From contig NZ_CP014015.2 of the NCBI RefSeq assembly GCF_001559075.2, positions 3,162,001-3,226,000 on the forward strand: DNA of 64,000 bases, given 5' to 3'. The stretch's first letter is position 1, and every line of letters starts with the position of its first letter. This stretch comes from Citrobacter amalonaticus (GTDB lineage Bacteria; Pseudomonadota; Gammaproteobacteria; Enterobacterales; Enterobacteriaceae). Positions 50,977 to 59,994 of this stretch are shown in pieces. The notes beneath the pieces were generated by a model, which saw nothing but the letters and a program-made list of their open reading frames with translations, had not been told where the DNA came from and made no database searches. A program made the position numbers and the translations under genes.

Positions 50977-53387
50977 TCGCACGCTGGTTCTGGCGCGAAT
51001 GGCGTTCGCCGTCGCTGTTGATTGTCTGGCTGGCGCTGAGTCTGGCGGTGGCCTGCGTGCTGGCGCTGGGCAACATCAGCGACCGGATGGAAAAAGGGTT
51101 AAGTCAGCAAAGTCGTGAGTTCATGGCCGGCGATCGAGCGCTGCGCAGCTCACGCGAGGTGCCGCAGACGTGGATTGACGAAGCGCGTCAGCGCGGCCTG
51201 AAGGTCGGGGAGCAACTGACCTTTGCCACCATGACCTTTGCCGGTGACACGCCACAACTGGCGAATGTCAAAGCGGTCGATGACATCTACCCGATGTACG
51301 GCGAGCTGGAAACCAACCCGCCGGGGCTCAAGCCGCAGCAGGGAACGGTACTGCTGGCGCCGCGACTGATGGCGCTGCTGAATCTGAAAACCGGCGACAC
51401 CATTGATGTCGGCGATGCCACGCTGCGCATTGCCGGTGAAGTAGTGCAGGAGCCGGATTCCGGTTTTAATCCCTTCCAGATGGCGCCGCGTCTGTTAATG
51501 AATACGGCGGATGTCGCGAAAACCGGTGCCGTGCAGCCCGGCAGTCGCGTCACGTGGCGCTATAAATTTGGCGGTACGCCACAACAGCTTGACGGCTATG
51601 AAAAGTGGCTGTTACCGCAACTGAAGCCGGAACATCGCTGGTACGGACTTGAACAGGACGAAGGCGCGCTGGGTAAATCCCTTGAGCGTTCGCAACAATT
51701 TCTTCTTCTTTCGGCACTGTTAACACTGCTGCTGGCCGTCGCTGCCGTGGCGGTGGCGATGAATCACTACTGCCGCAGTCGCTACGATCTGGTGGCGATT
51801 CTGAAAACGCTCGGCGCGGGCAGGGCGCAACTGCGAAAACTGATTGTCGGGCAGTGGTTGATGGTACTGGCGCTTTCCGCCGTGACGGGCGGGGCGATCG
51901 GCCTGTTATTCGAAAAGATGCTGATGGTGCTGCTTAAACCGGTGTTGCCCGCCGCGCTGCCGCCTGCCAGTTTCTGGCCGTGGATCTGGGCGTTGGGCAC
52001 CATGACGGTGATTTCTCTACTGGTCGGTTTGCGTCCATATCGCTTGTTATTAGCCACCCAGCCGCTGCGCGTATTGCGTCGTGACGTGGTGGCCAACGTC
52101 TGGCCGCTGAAATTCTATTTGCCGATCGTGACCGTGGTGGTGGTGGTGTTACTGGCCGGGTTAATGGGCGGCAGCCCGCTGCTGTGGGCGGTGCTGGCGG
52201 GGGCGGTCGTGCTGGCGTTGTTGTGCGGCGTGCTGGGATGGATGCTGCTGAACGTTCTGCGCGGGATGACGCTGTCGGCGCTGCCGCTGCGCCTCGCGGT
52301 CAGTCGCCTGTTGCGCCAGCCGTGGTCGACGCTGAGCCAGCTGTCAGCATTTTCGTTGTCGTTTATGCTGCTGGCGCTGCTGCTGGTTTTACGCGGTGAC
52401 CTGCTGGATCGCTGGCAGCAGCAGCTTCCGCCGGAAAGTCCCAACTATTTTCTGATCAACATTGCCCCGGAGCAGGTGCCGCAGGTGAAGGCATTTCTCT
52501 CCGAACATCAGGTGATCCCGGAGGCGTTCTACCCGATTGTGCGGGCGCGGTTGACAGCGATAAACAACACACCGACGGAAGGTGGACAAGATGAGTCCCT
52601 GAATCGTGAGCTGAACCTGACCTGGCAGGATGCCCGTCCGGATCACAATCCCATCACCGCCGGCAACTGGCCGCCAGAAGAAGGCGAGGTATCGATGGAA
52701 GAGGGGCTGGCAAAACGGTTGAACGTTTCACTCGGCGACAGCGTCACTTTTATGGGGGACACCCAGGCGTTCAGCGCGAAGGTGACCAGTTTGCGCCGGG
52801 TCGACTGGGAAAGCCTGCGCCCCAACTTTTTCTTTATCTTCCCGTCCGGCGCGCTGGATGGTCAGCCGCAAAGCTGGCTGACCAGCTTCCGCTGGGAAAA
52901 CGGCAACGGCATGCTGACGCAGCTTAACCGTGAGTTCCCGACGATTAGCCTGTTAGACATCGGCGCGATCCTCAAGCAGGTGGGGCAGGTGCTGGAGCAG
53001 GTTAGCCGGGCGCTGGAGGTCATGGTTGTGCTGGTGACCGCCTGCGGCATGCTGCTGCTACTGGCGCAGGTGCAGGTCGGCATGCGCCAGCGCCATCAGG
53101 AGCTGGTGGTCTGGCGTACGTTAGGCGCGGGCAAGAAACTCCTGCGCACCACGCTGTGGTGTGAATTTGCCATGCTGGGGCTGGTCTCCGGGCTGGTGGC
53201 GTCCATCGGCGCGGAAACCGCGCTGGCGGTGCTGCAAACTCAGGTGTTTGACTTCCCGTGGGAACCTGACTGGCGTTTGTGGATTGTCCTGCCTCTTTGC
53301 GGCGCGCTTTTACTTTCTCTTTGCGGGGGCTGGCTCGGCGTCCGTCTGCTGAAAGGGAAAGCGTTGTTCCGTCAGTTTACTGTTTAA
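50973..53387 (+). CDS. ybbP: FtsX-family ABC permease YbbP
   Basis: 804 residues with two FtsX-type halves: N-terminal membrane segment (LIVWLALSLAVACVLALG), large periplasmic domain and three helices, then a mid-block of membrane segments and a second periplasmic domain before the last helices. ATG 50973 overlaps the ybbA stop. It works with YbbA as an inner-membrane mechanotransmission-type system rather than a classical importer. Confidence 0.94.
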   Translation: MIARWFWREWRSPSLLIVWLALSLAVACVLALGNISDRMEKGLSQQSREFMAGDRALRSSREVPQTWIDEARQRGLKVGEQLTFATMTFAGDTPQLANVKAVDDIYPMYGELETNPPGLKPQQGTVLLAPRLMALLNLKTGDTIDVGDATLRIAGEVVQEPDSGFNPFQMAPRLLMNTADVAKTGAVQPGSRVTWRYKFGGTPQQLDGYEKWLLPQLKPEHRWYGLEQDEGALGKSLERSQQFLLLSALLTLLLAVAAVAVAMNHYCRSRYDLVAILKTLGAGRAQLRKLIVGQWLMVLALSAVTGGAIGLLFEKMLMVLLKPVLPAALPPASFWPWIWALGTMTVISLLVGLRPYRLLLATQPLRVLRRDVVANVWPLKFYLPIVTVVVVVLLAGLMGGSPLLWAVLAGAVVLALLCGVLGWMLLNVLRGMTLSALPLRLAVSRLLRQPWSTLSQLSAFSLSFMLLALLLVLRGDLLDRWQQQLPPESPNYFLINIAPEQVPQVKAFLSEHQVIPEAFYPIVRARLTAINNTPTEGGQDESLNRELNLTWQDARPDHNPITAGNWPPEEGEVSMEEGLAKRLNVSLGDSVTFMGDTQAFSAKVTSLRRVDWESLRPNFFFIFPSGALDGQPQSWLTSFRWENGNGMLTQLNREFPTISLLDIGAILKQVGQVLEQVSRALEVMVVLVTACGMLLLLAQVQVGMRQRHQELVVWRTLGAGKKLLRTTLWCEFAMLGLVSGLVASIGAETALAVLQTQVFDFPWEPDWRLWIVLPLCGALLLSLCGGWLGVRLLKGKALFRQFTV

Positions 53388-53400
53388 TGCCGTGATAATG

Positions 53401-53435
53401 ACGCGCCGGTTTTTATGCTGGCGCGTACTTTCTTA
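53401..53435 (+). terminator. Probable ybbP terminator
   Basis: Stem ACGCGCC ... GGCGCGT with ACTTTCTT after it, just past the ybbP stop. Confidence 0.65.
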
Positions 53436-53564
53436 GTAGCATAAATTGATAACCCCTCGCTGTTTAACGGCACAAATCATTAAAAACCCGCCAACACGTC
53501 AGTGTTAATACCAGTTAATATTCAAGCGCTGAATAATTAGCAGGAAATCTATCAAGGAAAAATA

Positions 53565-54698
53565 ATGACTATAAAAACAACAGCGCTGGCGGCATCGATC
53601 GGCGCAGCAGTGGCATTGACGTCCTTCGCCTCTCAGGCGGAAATCACCGTTCTGAAACAAGATCCGCAGGCGGGCAATCCGCTGAGTCGTCTCAACTTTA
53701 CCGTTGGCGGGAGTATTCGTCCTCAGTTCCAGAATATGACGGGCGATGACGGCGCAAATGGCTATAAACGCAATGGCTTCGACGGCGGTACCCGTTTCCG
53801 CTTCGCGGCAGATTACTATCTGTTTGATGACATCAGTTGGATCAGCTTCTACGAGCTGGGCGTCAACATTCCGGCACAGTTCAACTGGGACAATCACTAT
53901 GCTGATGGCGCGCATGACACCACGCGTCGTATGCTGTACACCGGTCTGAAGAGCGATACCTGGGGTACGCTGACCTTCGGTCAACAGAACAGCATCTACT
54001 ACGATGTGGTTGGTGCGAAAACCGATATCTGGGACTACGACATGATTGGTCAGGCTCCGGGTAACGGGATTAACGGCGACTATGATGGTTCTTACCGTTC
54101 CCGCAAAATGCTGAAATATAAGAAAACGGTTGGCGATGTTGATCTCTACGCGTCTTATCTGTTCAGCGACGACTACAACCCGAACAATGGCCTGAACTAC
54201 AAGCGTAAAGGCGGTGGTTCACTGGGTGCGGATTATCACATTACTGACGATCTGAGCTGGGGTACGGCGTGGAACTACACGCGTGCGGAAATGCGCGGTA
54301 ACGGCAGCAAAACGTACGATCAGAACATCGTGGGTACCGCGCTGAGCTGGACCCCGGATAACTGGACCTTCTCACTGGGCGGCGGCTGGTACCAGAACTT
54401 CATGACCACCAAGAAAGTGTCTGTTAACGACTACTTTGCCGGTGATGCGTGGGGTCTGGAATACTTTGCGGGCTATAAATTCCCAATCAACCAGTATGCG
54501 TTGAAATCTGTTCAGCCGTACTTCATGGGTGACCGTATTGAATACGTGAATGGTCGCAACTACCTGCGTACCGACAATGGCGTGGGTATCAGCTTCCAGC
54601 TGGATTACGGTTTCCGTGTTGATTACGAACACGTCTTTACCTCCAGCACCGACAACCTGGGTGATATGAACCTGGTACGTCTGCGTTACGACTTCTGA
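53565..54698 (+). CDS. Outer membrane porin
   Basis: 377 residues with AAGGA before the ATG and signal peptide ending FASQA-E. The mature sequence is a beta-barrel, with alternating aromatic strands and a terminal YDF, the BAM recognition end. A segment LTFGQQNSIYYDVVGAKTD resembles the SFGRNYGVLYDV signature of classical OmpC/F-type porins, but the protein is otherwise divergent (G-N-Y rich loops such as DYDGSYRSR). It occupies the place of rhsD in K-12. A hairpin terminator isolates it from ybbP. Substrate is unknown. Confidence 0.82.
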   Translation: MTIKTTALAASIGAAVALTSFASQAEITVLKQDPQAGNPLSRLNFTVGGSIRPQFQNMTGDDGANGYKRNGFDGGTRFRFAADYYLFDDISWISFYELGVNIPAQFNWDNHYADGAHDTTRRMLYTGLKSDTWGTLTFGQQNSIYYDVVGAKTDIWDYDMIGQAPGNGINGDYDGSYRSRKMLKYKKTVGDVDLYASYLFSDDYNPNNGLNYKRKGGGSLGADYHITDDLSWGTAWNYTRAEMRGNGSKTYDQNIVGTALSWTPDNWTFSLGGGWYQNFMTTKKVSVNDYFAGDAWGLEYFAGYKFPINQYALKSVQPYFMGDRIEYVNGRNYLRTDNGVGISFQLDYGFRVDYEHVFTSSTDNLGDMNLVRLRYDF

Positions 54699-54710
54699 GT
54701 CTGATGCCAG

Positions 54711-54741
54711 GCCCGGTGACGCTAACGCTTACCGGGCCTAC
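54711..54741. repeat. REP unit between porin and selU
   Basis: GCCCGGTGACGCTAACGCTT ... CCGGGCCTAC between convergent genes; it may also end transcription of the porin. Confidence 0.75.
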
Positions 54742-54764
54742 AAATGATCACTATCCGGCATTTT

Positions 54765-55835
54765 TCAACTGCGCAACCACGCTTCAACCTCTTCGAACGT
54801 TCCACGAAAGACAATCTTTCCGGCTTTCTTTTCCAGCTGATAGCGATACATCGGATCGTAATACTCTTCCAGCAGCGGCACTAACCAACTGAAATGCGCT
54901 TCGGTGCTGCCGGTATGACGCTGTACCTCCAGCGCCACGTCCAGCTTTGCGGTTAACGCGTTAAACCGCTGCAAGCCCAGACGCCGTTGAATGGCGAAAA
55001 GCCCGTGATGCAGATAGTTGCTGTACTCCTGCCATCCCGGCTCGTCGCCATAGGCGTGGGTGAAATCATGATGCATTCGCACAAAATACTCTTCCCGCAG
55101 GCGCTCAAGACGGCGCTCGAAAGGATCGTCAATCACGGCGATTGTGGACTGCGCCATGCGCTCGCGCAGACATTCCGGCAGATGGTTAGCGCCAATCATC
55201 CGGCCTTCATCTTCCAGCACCCAGCGTGTGGCCTGCTTTTTGAGCAGCGTCACCGCCAGCAGATTTTCAAAACTGGCCTGACTGAGCTGGGGTTCCAGCG
55301 TGCGACCAAAAGAGGAGCCGCGATGGTGGGCTAATCCCTCGAGGTCTACCCCATTTTCCTGCTGTTGCACCAGTTGCGTTTTGCCATTGCCGGTACAGCC
55401 GCCAATCAGCACGATCGGTTTTTGGACCTGTTCTTCCGTGGCGGCGATCGCGGCCTGGCGTAGCGCCTTGTAGCCACCGTTGATCAATGGGTAATCCACA
55501 CCGGATTCACGTAGCCACTGCTGGACAATGTGCGAACGCTGACCGCCCCGGGCGCAGCAGAGATAGCCCTGCGGATATTGCTGGCAGGCTTCGCGCCAGG
55601 CATCCAGACGCTGCTGGCGAATCTCGCCGCAGACCAGTTGATGACCGAGCGCCAGTGCAGCCTCTGGCCCCTGGCGTTTGTAGCAGGTACCCACGGCGGC
55701 GCGCTCGTTATCATTCATTAAGGGTAAATTTATCGCGCCCGGTATGGCGCCCTGCTGAAATTCAACCGGCGCGCGGACATCGATTAAGGGCGTATCGGCG
55801 GTAAGGATCGCGCGATAGTCCGTTCCATCGTTCAT
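54765..55835 (-). CDS. selU: tRNA 2-selenouridine synthase
   Basis: 356 residues from ATG 55835 with AGGA upstream. The N-terminal rhodanese domain has the catalytic cysteine context YLCCARGGQRSH, followed by a P-loop (LIGGCTGNGKTQLVQQ). It converts 2-thiouridine at tRNA wobble U34 to 2-selenouridine via a geranylated intermediate, using selenophosphate. Also called MnmH/YbbB. E. coli is a little longer (364). It is directly followed upstream by purK, without the allantoin cluster of K-12. Confidence 0.95.
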   Translation of the reverse strand: MNDGTDYRAILTADTPLIDVRAPVEFQQGAIPGAINLPLMNDNERAAVGTCYKRQGPEAALALGHQLVCGEIRQQRLDAWREACQQYPQGYLCCARGGQRSHIVQQWLRESGVDYPLINGGYKALRQAAIAATEEQVQKPIVLIGGCTGNGKTQLVQQQENGVDLEGLAHHRGSSFGRTLEPQLSQASFENLLAVTLLKKQATRWVLEDEGRMIGANHLPECLRERMAQSTIAVIDDPFERRLERLREEYFVRMHHDFTHAYGDEPGWQEYSNYLHHGLFAIQRRLGLQRFNALTAKLDVALEVQRHTGSTEAHFSWLVPLLEEYYDPMYRYQLEKKAGKIVFRGTFEEVEAWLRS

Positions 55836-55931
55836 GAGAAATCCTGAAAAAGACAAACAGCAATGGACGGGATTTTACGCGCGGAAGGAGAGGACGGGGA
55901 AGTATAAGTTAAACTTCCCCGCATTTTAGGC

Positions 55932-56999
55932 TTACTTGAGCTGAGTTTGCGCCCAGAGGATACCGCTGGCGTATTCCGTCGGCAGCAGCGGCGAGAGGGC
56001 TTCCAGCGTGGCGCTCAGTCGCGCGGTATCGCTGTCGGTCAGATTCAGGTGACCCACTTTACGCCCTGGACGCACCTCTTTGTCGTACCAGTGCAGATGA
56101 ACCAGCGGCAGTTTCAGCCAATCGTAGTTCAGATCGCTGCCAATCAGATTCACCATTACCGACGGACTGTCCACCACCGGTGACGGCAGCGGCAGGCCGG
56201 TAATCGCCCGCAGATGCAGCTCAAACTGGCTGATGCTGGCGCCGTTTTGCGTCCAGTGACCGCTGTTGTGTACGCGCGGGGCCAGTTCGTTGATCAGCAG
56301 ACCTTCCGGTGTCACAAAGCACTCCATCGCCATCACGCCGACGTAACCCAGATCCTGCATGATGGCCGAAAGCATGGTTTCGGCCTGCGCCTGCTGTCTG
56401 GCATCAGCGCGCGGGAAGGCGACGCTGGTGCGCAGAATACCGTCCTGATGCAGGTTACGCGTCAGTGGGTAGAACACCGTGCTGCCGTCATGTGCGCGTG
56501 CGCCAACGAGCGACACTTCACCCGAGAAATTAATGCCCTGCTCAACAATGCATTCGCCGTAGTTGTCGTCCGGCAGTTGATCGGTTTCATCGGCACGTAG
56601 ACGCCACTGACCACGACCGTCATAACCACCGACGCGACGTTTCACGATCGCCAGTTCGCCTAAACGGGTAAAGACAGCAGGCCATTCGCTTTTGTCGGCC
56701 AGCAACTGCCACGGCGCGGTCGCCAGACCGAGCTTATCGAAAAGCTGTTTTTGCGTCAGGCGGTCAGCAATGATTGGGAATACATCGCGGTTAACGAAGG
56801 CCGGATGACGCGCCAATTCACGCGTTAACGCGGTTTCCGGCCAGCGCTCGATTTCTGCGGTAATCACGCTTTGCTGAAAAGGCACGGCAGCCGGTTCCGC
56901 ATCCAGCCCGACCGGCCAGACGGCGATGCCCAGCGGTTCACCCGCCTGACGGAGCATCCGGCCTAATTGCCCGTTGCCCAGTACGCAAACCTGTTTCAT
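55932..56999 (-). CDS. purK: 5-(carboxyamino)imidazole ribonucleotide synthase
   Basis: A 355-residue ATP-grasp enzyme of purine synthesis, converting AIR and bicarbonate to N5-CAIR. It begins MKQVCVLGNGQLGRMLRQAGEPLGI, with ATP-grasp motifs VKRRVGGYDGRGQW and ELAPRVHNSGHWTQNG. Its ATG overlaps the purE stop (ATGA), so it is coupled to purE. Confidence 0.97.
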   Translation of the reverse strand: MKQVCVLGNGQLGRMLRQAGEPLGIAVWPVGLDAEPAAVPFQQSVITAEIERWPETALTRELARHPAFVNRDVFPIIADRLTQKQLFDKLGLATAPWQLLADKSEWPAVFTRLGELAIVKRRVGGYDGRGQWRLRADETDQLPDDNYGECIVEQGINFSGEVSLVGARAHDGSTVFYPLTRNLHQDGILRTSVAFPRADARQQAQAETMLSAIMQDLGYVGVMAMECFVTPEGLLINELAPRVHNSGHWTQNGASISQFELHLRAITGLPLPSPVVDSPSVMVNLIGSDLNYDWLKLPLVHLHWYDKEVRPGRKVGHLNLTDSDTARLSATLEALSPLLPTEYASGILWAQTQLK

Positions 57000-57505
57000 G
57001 CCGCACCTCGCGGATCCGGATTCTCCAGCACCTCATCCGTTTGCGCCTTGCGCCAGTCGGTCAGGCGCTGATGCAGCGCTTTATCATGCGTTGCCAGAAT
57101 CTGCGCCGCCAGCAGCGCCGCGTTAGCCGCGCCCGCTTTACCAATCGCCAGCGTACCGACCGGAATACCGCGCGGCATCTGCACGATAGAGTACAGGCTA
57201 TCGACGCCGCTCAGCGCCGCGCTTTGTACCGGAACGCCCAGTACCGGCACCAGCGTTTTCGCCGCAATCATACCTGGAAGATGGGCAGCGCCACCCGCGC
57301 CAGCAATAATTACCTGATAGCCGTTCTCTTCGGCGCTTTCGGCAAAGCTGAACAGTTTATCGGGAGTGCGGTGGGCAGAAACCACTTCTACGTGATGTGG
57401 GACATCCAGGATTTCAAAGATTTCGGCGGCGAACTGCATGGTAGCCCAGTCGCTTTTGGACCCCATCACGATGGCGACACGCGCCGGATTATTGCGGGAA
57501 GACAT
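56996..57505 (-). CDS. purE: N5-CAIR mutase PurE
   Basis: 169 residues from ATG 57505 (MSSRNNPARVAIVMGSKSDW). It converts N5-CAIR to CAIR, with the class I signature MGSKSDWATM, SAHRTPDKL and GAGGAAHLPGM. It is the first gene of the purEK operon, with a PurR site upstream. Confidence 0.97.
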   Translation of the reverse strand: MSSRNNPARVAIVMGSKSDWATMQFAAEIFEILDVPHHVEVVSAHRTPDKLFSFAESAEENGYQVIIAGAGGAAHLPGMIAAKTLVPVLGVPVQSAALSGVDSLYSIVQMPRGIPVGTLAIGKAGAANAALLAAQILATHDKALHQRLTDWRKAQTDEVLENPDPRGAA

Positions 57506-57576
57506 GCGTCTGAAAACTCCTGTGGTGCGGGACACACTGCTTTTGAGGCCACAGAGAATAGCACGATACTACGCCA

Positions 57577-57592
57577 AGGAAAACGGTTGCGT
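57577..57592 (-). promoter_or_regulatory. PurR operator of purEK
   Basis: ACGCAACCGTTTTCCT on the minus strand, one of the known E. coli purE PurR-box forms, 72 bp upstream of purE. Confidence 0.92.
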
Positions 57593-57619
57593 AGCTGGAT
57601 TTTAAGGCTTCCTGCGACG

Positions 57620-58561
57620 TCAAAAGAGATTTTGCTGGAAACGTACCGGTTCCAACAGAAGCGGATCGACCCCCTCAGTCCCCCCTGACAAAAAAGGACT
57701 CTGCGGATCATGTTTTTTGAAATTGCTGTTGGCTTGATGCTGATTGTCGGTCGCGTAGCAATATTGACATCCATGCAGGCAGGTGTTGTAGGTGCCGATG
57801 TCTATGCTCTTCACACATCCACAGGCCTCACGTTGACCTGAATCTTTGCTATCAGGGATTAATAAGCCAAATAAGTCATTAATCAGCGCCTCATCAATAC
57901 ACTTCCCATGCTGAATGCCTTGCCCGGTAAGATTGGCTTCTTCGGCACAGGAGTAAATGTCCAGTCCATGTTGCCGGGCAATCTCTGATAATTTTTGCGA
58001 CAACGCTAAACAGAGTTCATGGTTTTGCGTGATATCGCTGTAAATGAGCGAATCAATCGCCTTCAGGTTTTTTTCTGTCTTTTGATAGAAATCAGCGAAG
58101 CTAATGACGACGCGCCGGGTATGGCCTTCTAATTCGCTGGCGATTTTACTGAACAGGCGGATATGTTCGTCAAACGGAAGGTGGTTTGAAAACAAAATGG
58201 GATCATAGCGCCAGATGACTTTTTCAGCGCCGACTTTTGCTGACAGTCGTTTGAATACGTCGAGCGCTTTATGCGGATTTAAGGTTTTAGACTCAATCAA
58301 CCGCGGATACCCGGTGAGGGTGAACTGGAAATAAAAGCGATGACCGATTTCAGTGAGCTCATCGATATAGGGAAGCAGTTTCGTGGGATTGCGTGTCCAG
58401 AATACGATCGCATCAACATCTTCAGGTCGCAATGACACCCGAGAGACCTGGTGATAGTTAAAAGGATTCCGGGTCAGCAAAAAGCCAGCGTGAATGCGGT
58501 TCATTAACCACTCACTGTAGAAAGCAGGTATATCGGTGCGACGGCTGGCGCTAATAATCAT
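57620..58561 (-). CDS. DUF1848 family protein with radical-SAM-like cysteine motif
   Basis: A 313-residue protein starting MIISASRRTDIPAFYSEWLMNRI. The DUF1848 N-terminal half includes VSLRPEDVDAIVFWTRNP and VIWRYDPILFS. Near the C-terminus is CGCVKSIDIGTYNTCLHGCQYCYA, whose CLHGCQYC has the CX3CX2C spacing used by radical SAM enzymes to hold a 4Fe-4S cluster; in this family it is at the end of the protein rather than the start. Substrate and reaction are unknown. Its base composition is visibly more AT-rich than its neighbours, and it is absent from K-12 between purE and lpxH. Confidence 0.8.
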   Translation of the reverse strand: MIISASRRTDIPAFYSEWLMNRIHAGFLLTRNPFNYHQVSRVSLRPEDVDAIVFWTRNPTKLLPYIDELTEIGHRFYFQFTLTGYPRLIESKTLNPHKALDVFKRLSAKVGAEKVIWRYDPILFSNHLPFDEHIRLFSKIASELEGHTRRVVISFADFYQKTEKNLKAIDSLIYSDITQNHELCLALSQKLSEIARQHGLDIYSCAEEANLTGQGIQHGKCIDEALINDLFGLLIPDSKDSGQREACGCVKSIDIGTYNTCLHGCQYCYATDNQHQANSNFKKHDPQSPFLSGGTEGVDPLLLEPVRFQQNLF

Positions 58562-58600
58562 CGCGAGTATTCCAGTATTAATAATGAGAGAGCTTTTTTC

Positions 58601-59323
58601 TCAAAACGGGAAAGCGATCAGTTCCACATCGTCCGGCGTGACTTTAACCATTGAACCTTCATGATGCCAGGCGCCTAACACGACGCGGAAGGCGGGTTCA
58701 CCATTAGCAGTGAGCGGGTGAACATCAGGACGGTGAGTATGGCCGTGAATCAGCCACTGGACATGGTGTTTTTCCATCTCCGCGATAACCGCATGTTTGT
58801 TGACGTCCATGATTTCCAGCGACTTGCTGCGGTTGGCGGCTTTGCTGTCGGCACGCATTCGGGCGGCCACGCGTTTGCGAATACACAGCGGCAGGGCGAG
58901 GAACAGCGTTTGCAGCCAGCGCTGATGGACTTTTGCGCGAAATGCCTGATAACCCGCGTCATCAGTGCACAGCGTATCGCCGTGCAGGATAAGCACCCGA
59001 CGACCGTACAGATTGAGTACTTTTTCCTGGGGGAGCAACGTCATGCCGCTTTCGCGGGCGAAGCGTTTGCCAATCAGGAAGTCACGATTACCGTGAATGA
59101 AGAAACAGGGGACGCCGGAATCAACAACCGCTTTAATGGCGGCGGCTATTTCACGGTGTAACGGGTTGGGATCGTCATCGCCAATCCAGGCTTCGAACAG
59201 GTCGCCCAGGATATACAACGCGTCGGCCTGACGAGCTTCACCCGCTAAAAAACGCAGAAAACCGGCGGTGATCGCCGGTTCTTCCGTGCAGAGATGAAGA
59301 TCTGCAATAAACAGTGTCGTCAC
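58601..59323 (-). CDS. lpxH: UDP-2,3-diacylglucosamine pyrophosphohydrolase
   Basis: 240 residues from a GTG start at 59323, 2 bp after the ppiB stop. It hydrolyses UDP-2,3-diacylglucosamine to lipid X, the fourth step of lipid A synthesis, at the inner membrane. Metal motifs are intact: FIADLHLC, GDLFEAWIGDDD, HGNRDF, LHGDTLCTDD and HGHTHRP. The GTG start with GCGAG in the ppiB end suggests coupling. Confidence 0.97.
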   Translation of the reverse strand: MTTLFIADLHLCTEEPAITAGFLRFLAGEARQADALYILGDLFEAWIGDDDPNPLHREIAAAIKAVVDSGVPCFFIHGNRDFLIGKRFARESGMTLLPQEKVLNLYGRRVLILHGDTLCTDDAGYQAFRAKVHQRWLQTLFLALPLCIRKRVAARMRADSKAANRSKSLEIMDVNKHAVIAEMEKHHVQWLIHGHTHRPDVHPLTANGEPAFRVVLGAWHHEGSMVKVTPDDVELIAFPF

Positions 59324-59325
59324 GA

Positions 59326-59820
59326 TTACTCGCTGACGGTCACGTTTTCGATAATGACGTCTTCTTTTGGTACGTCCTGGTGCATGCCGCTGCGACCGGT
59401 AGAAACGCCTTTGATTTTGTCAACCACGTCCATACCTTCAACAACTTCTGCAAATACGCAGTAGCCCCAGCCCTGCATGCTTTCGGCGGAGAAGTTCAGG
59501 AAGTCGTTGTCGGCAACGTTGATGAAGAACTGCGCCGTCGCGGAGTGCGGAGCCTGAGTACGCGCCATCGCCAGCGTACCACGGGTGTTTTTCAGACCGT
59601 TGTTGGCTTCGTTTTTGATAGCTTCTTTGGTGGCTTTCTGTTTCATGCCAGGCTCAAAACCGCCGCCCTGAATCATAAAACCGTTAATCACACGGTGGAA
59701 AATGGTGTTGTTGTAAAAACCTTCGCGGCAGTAGTCCAGGAAGTTTTTAACTGTTTCAGGCGCTTTATCATCAAACGTTTTGATTACGATATCGCCGTGA
59801 TTAGTGTGGAAAGTAACCAT
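59326..59820 (-). CDS. ppiB: Cytoplasmic peptidyl-prolyl isomerase B (cyclophilin)
   Basis: 164 residues of the cyclophilin type without signal peptide. Conserved elements are FHRVINGFMIQGGGFEPG, ARTQAPHSATAQFFINV and YCVFAEVVEGMDVVDKI. It speeds proline isomerisation in folding proteins. First of the ppiB-lpxH operon, with AGGA before the ATG; divergent from cysS. Confidence 0.97.
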   Translation of the reverse strand: MVTFHTNHGDIVIKTFDDKAPETVKNFLDYCREGFYNNTIFHRVINGFMIQGGGFEPGMKQKATKEAIKNEANNGLKNTRGTLAMARTQAPHSATAQFFINVADNDFLNFSAESMQGWGYCVFAEVVEGMDVVDKIKGVSTGRSGMHQDVPKEDVIIENVTVSE

Positions 59821-59963
59821 TTTTGCATCCTGTTCCGATATAGTGGTGCTTTAACCCAACTAAGGGTCAGAGTTAGGGAGGTGTTATAGCATAACCGCAC
59901 GCTGCGATCACCTCGCAAAGTGTGCTGCTTCCCGTCCCAATTATGGGTATTATACAGACTTTG

Positions 59964-59972
59964 TTATCCACA
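59964..59972 (+). promoter_or_regulatory. DnaA-box-like motif upstream of cysS
   Basis: Perfect TTATCCACA 22 bp before the cysS ATG. One such 9-mer in a window this size is near chance, so significance is low. Confidence 0.35.
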
Positions 59973-59994
59973 CACGTCTTACACGGAATCTTCG

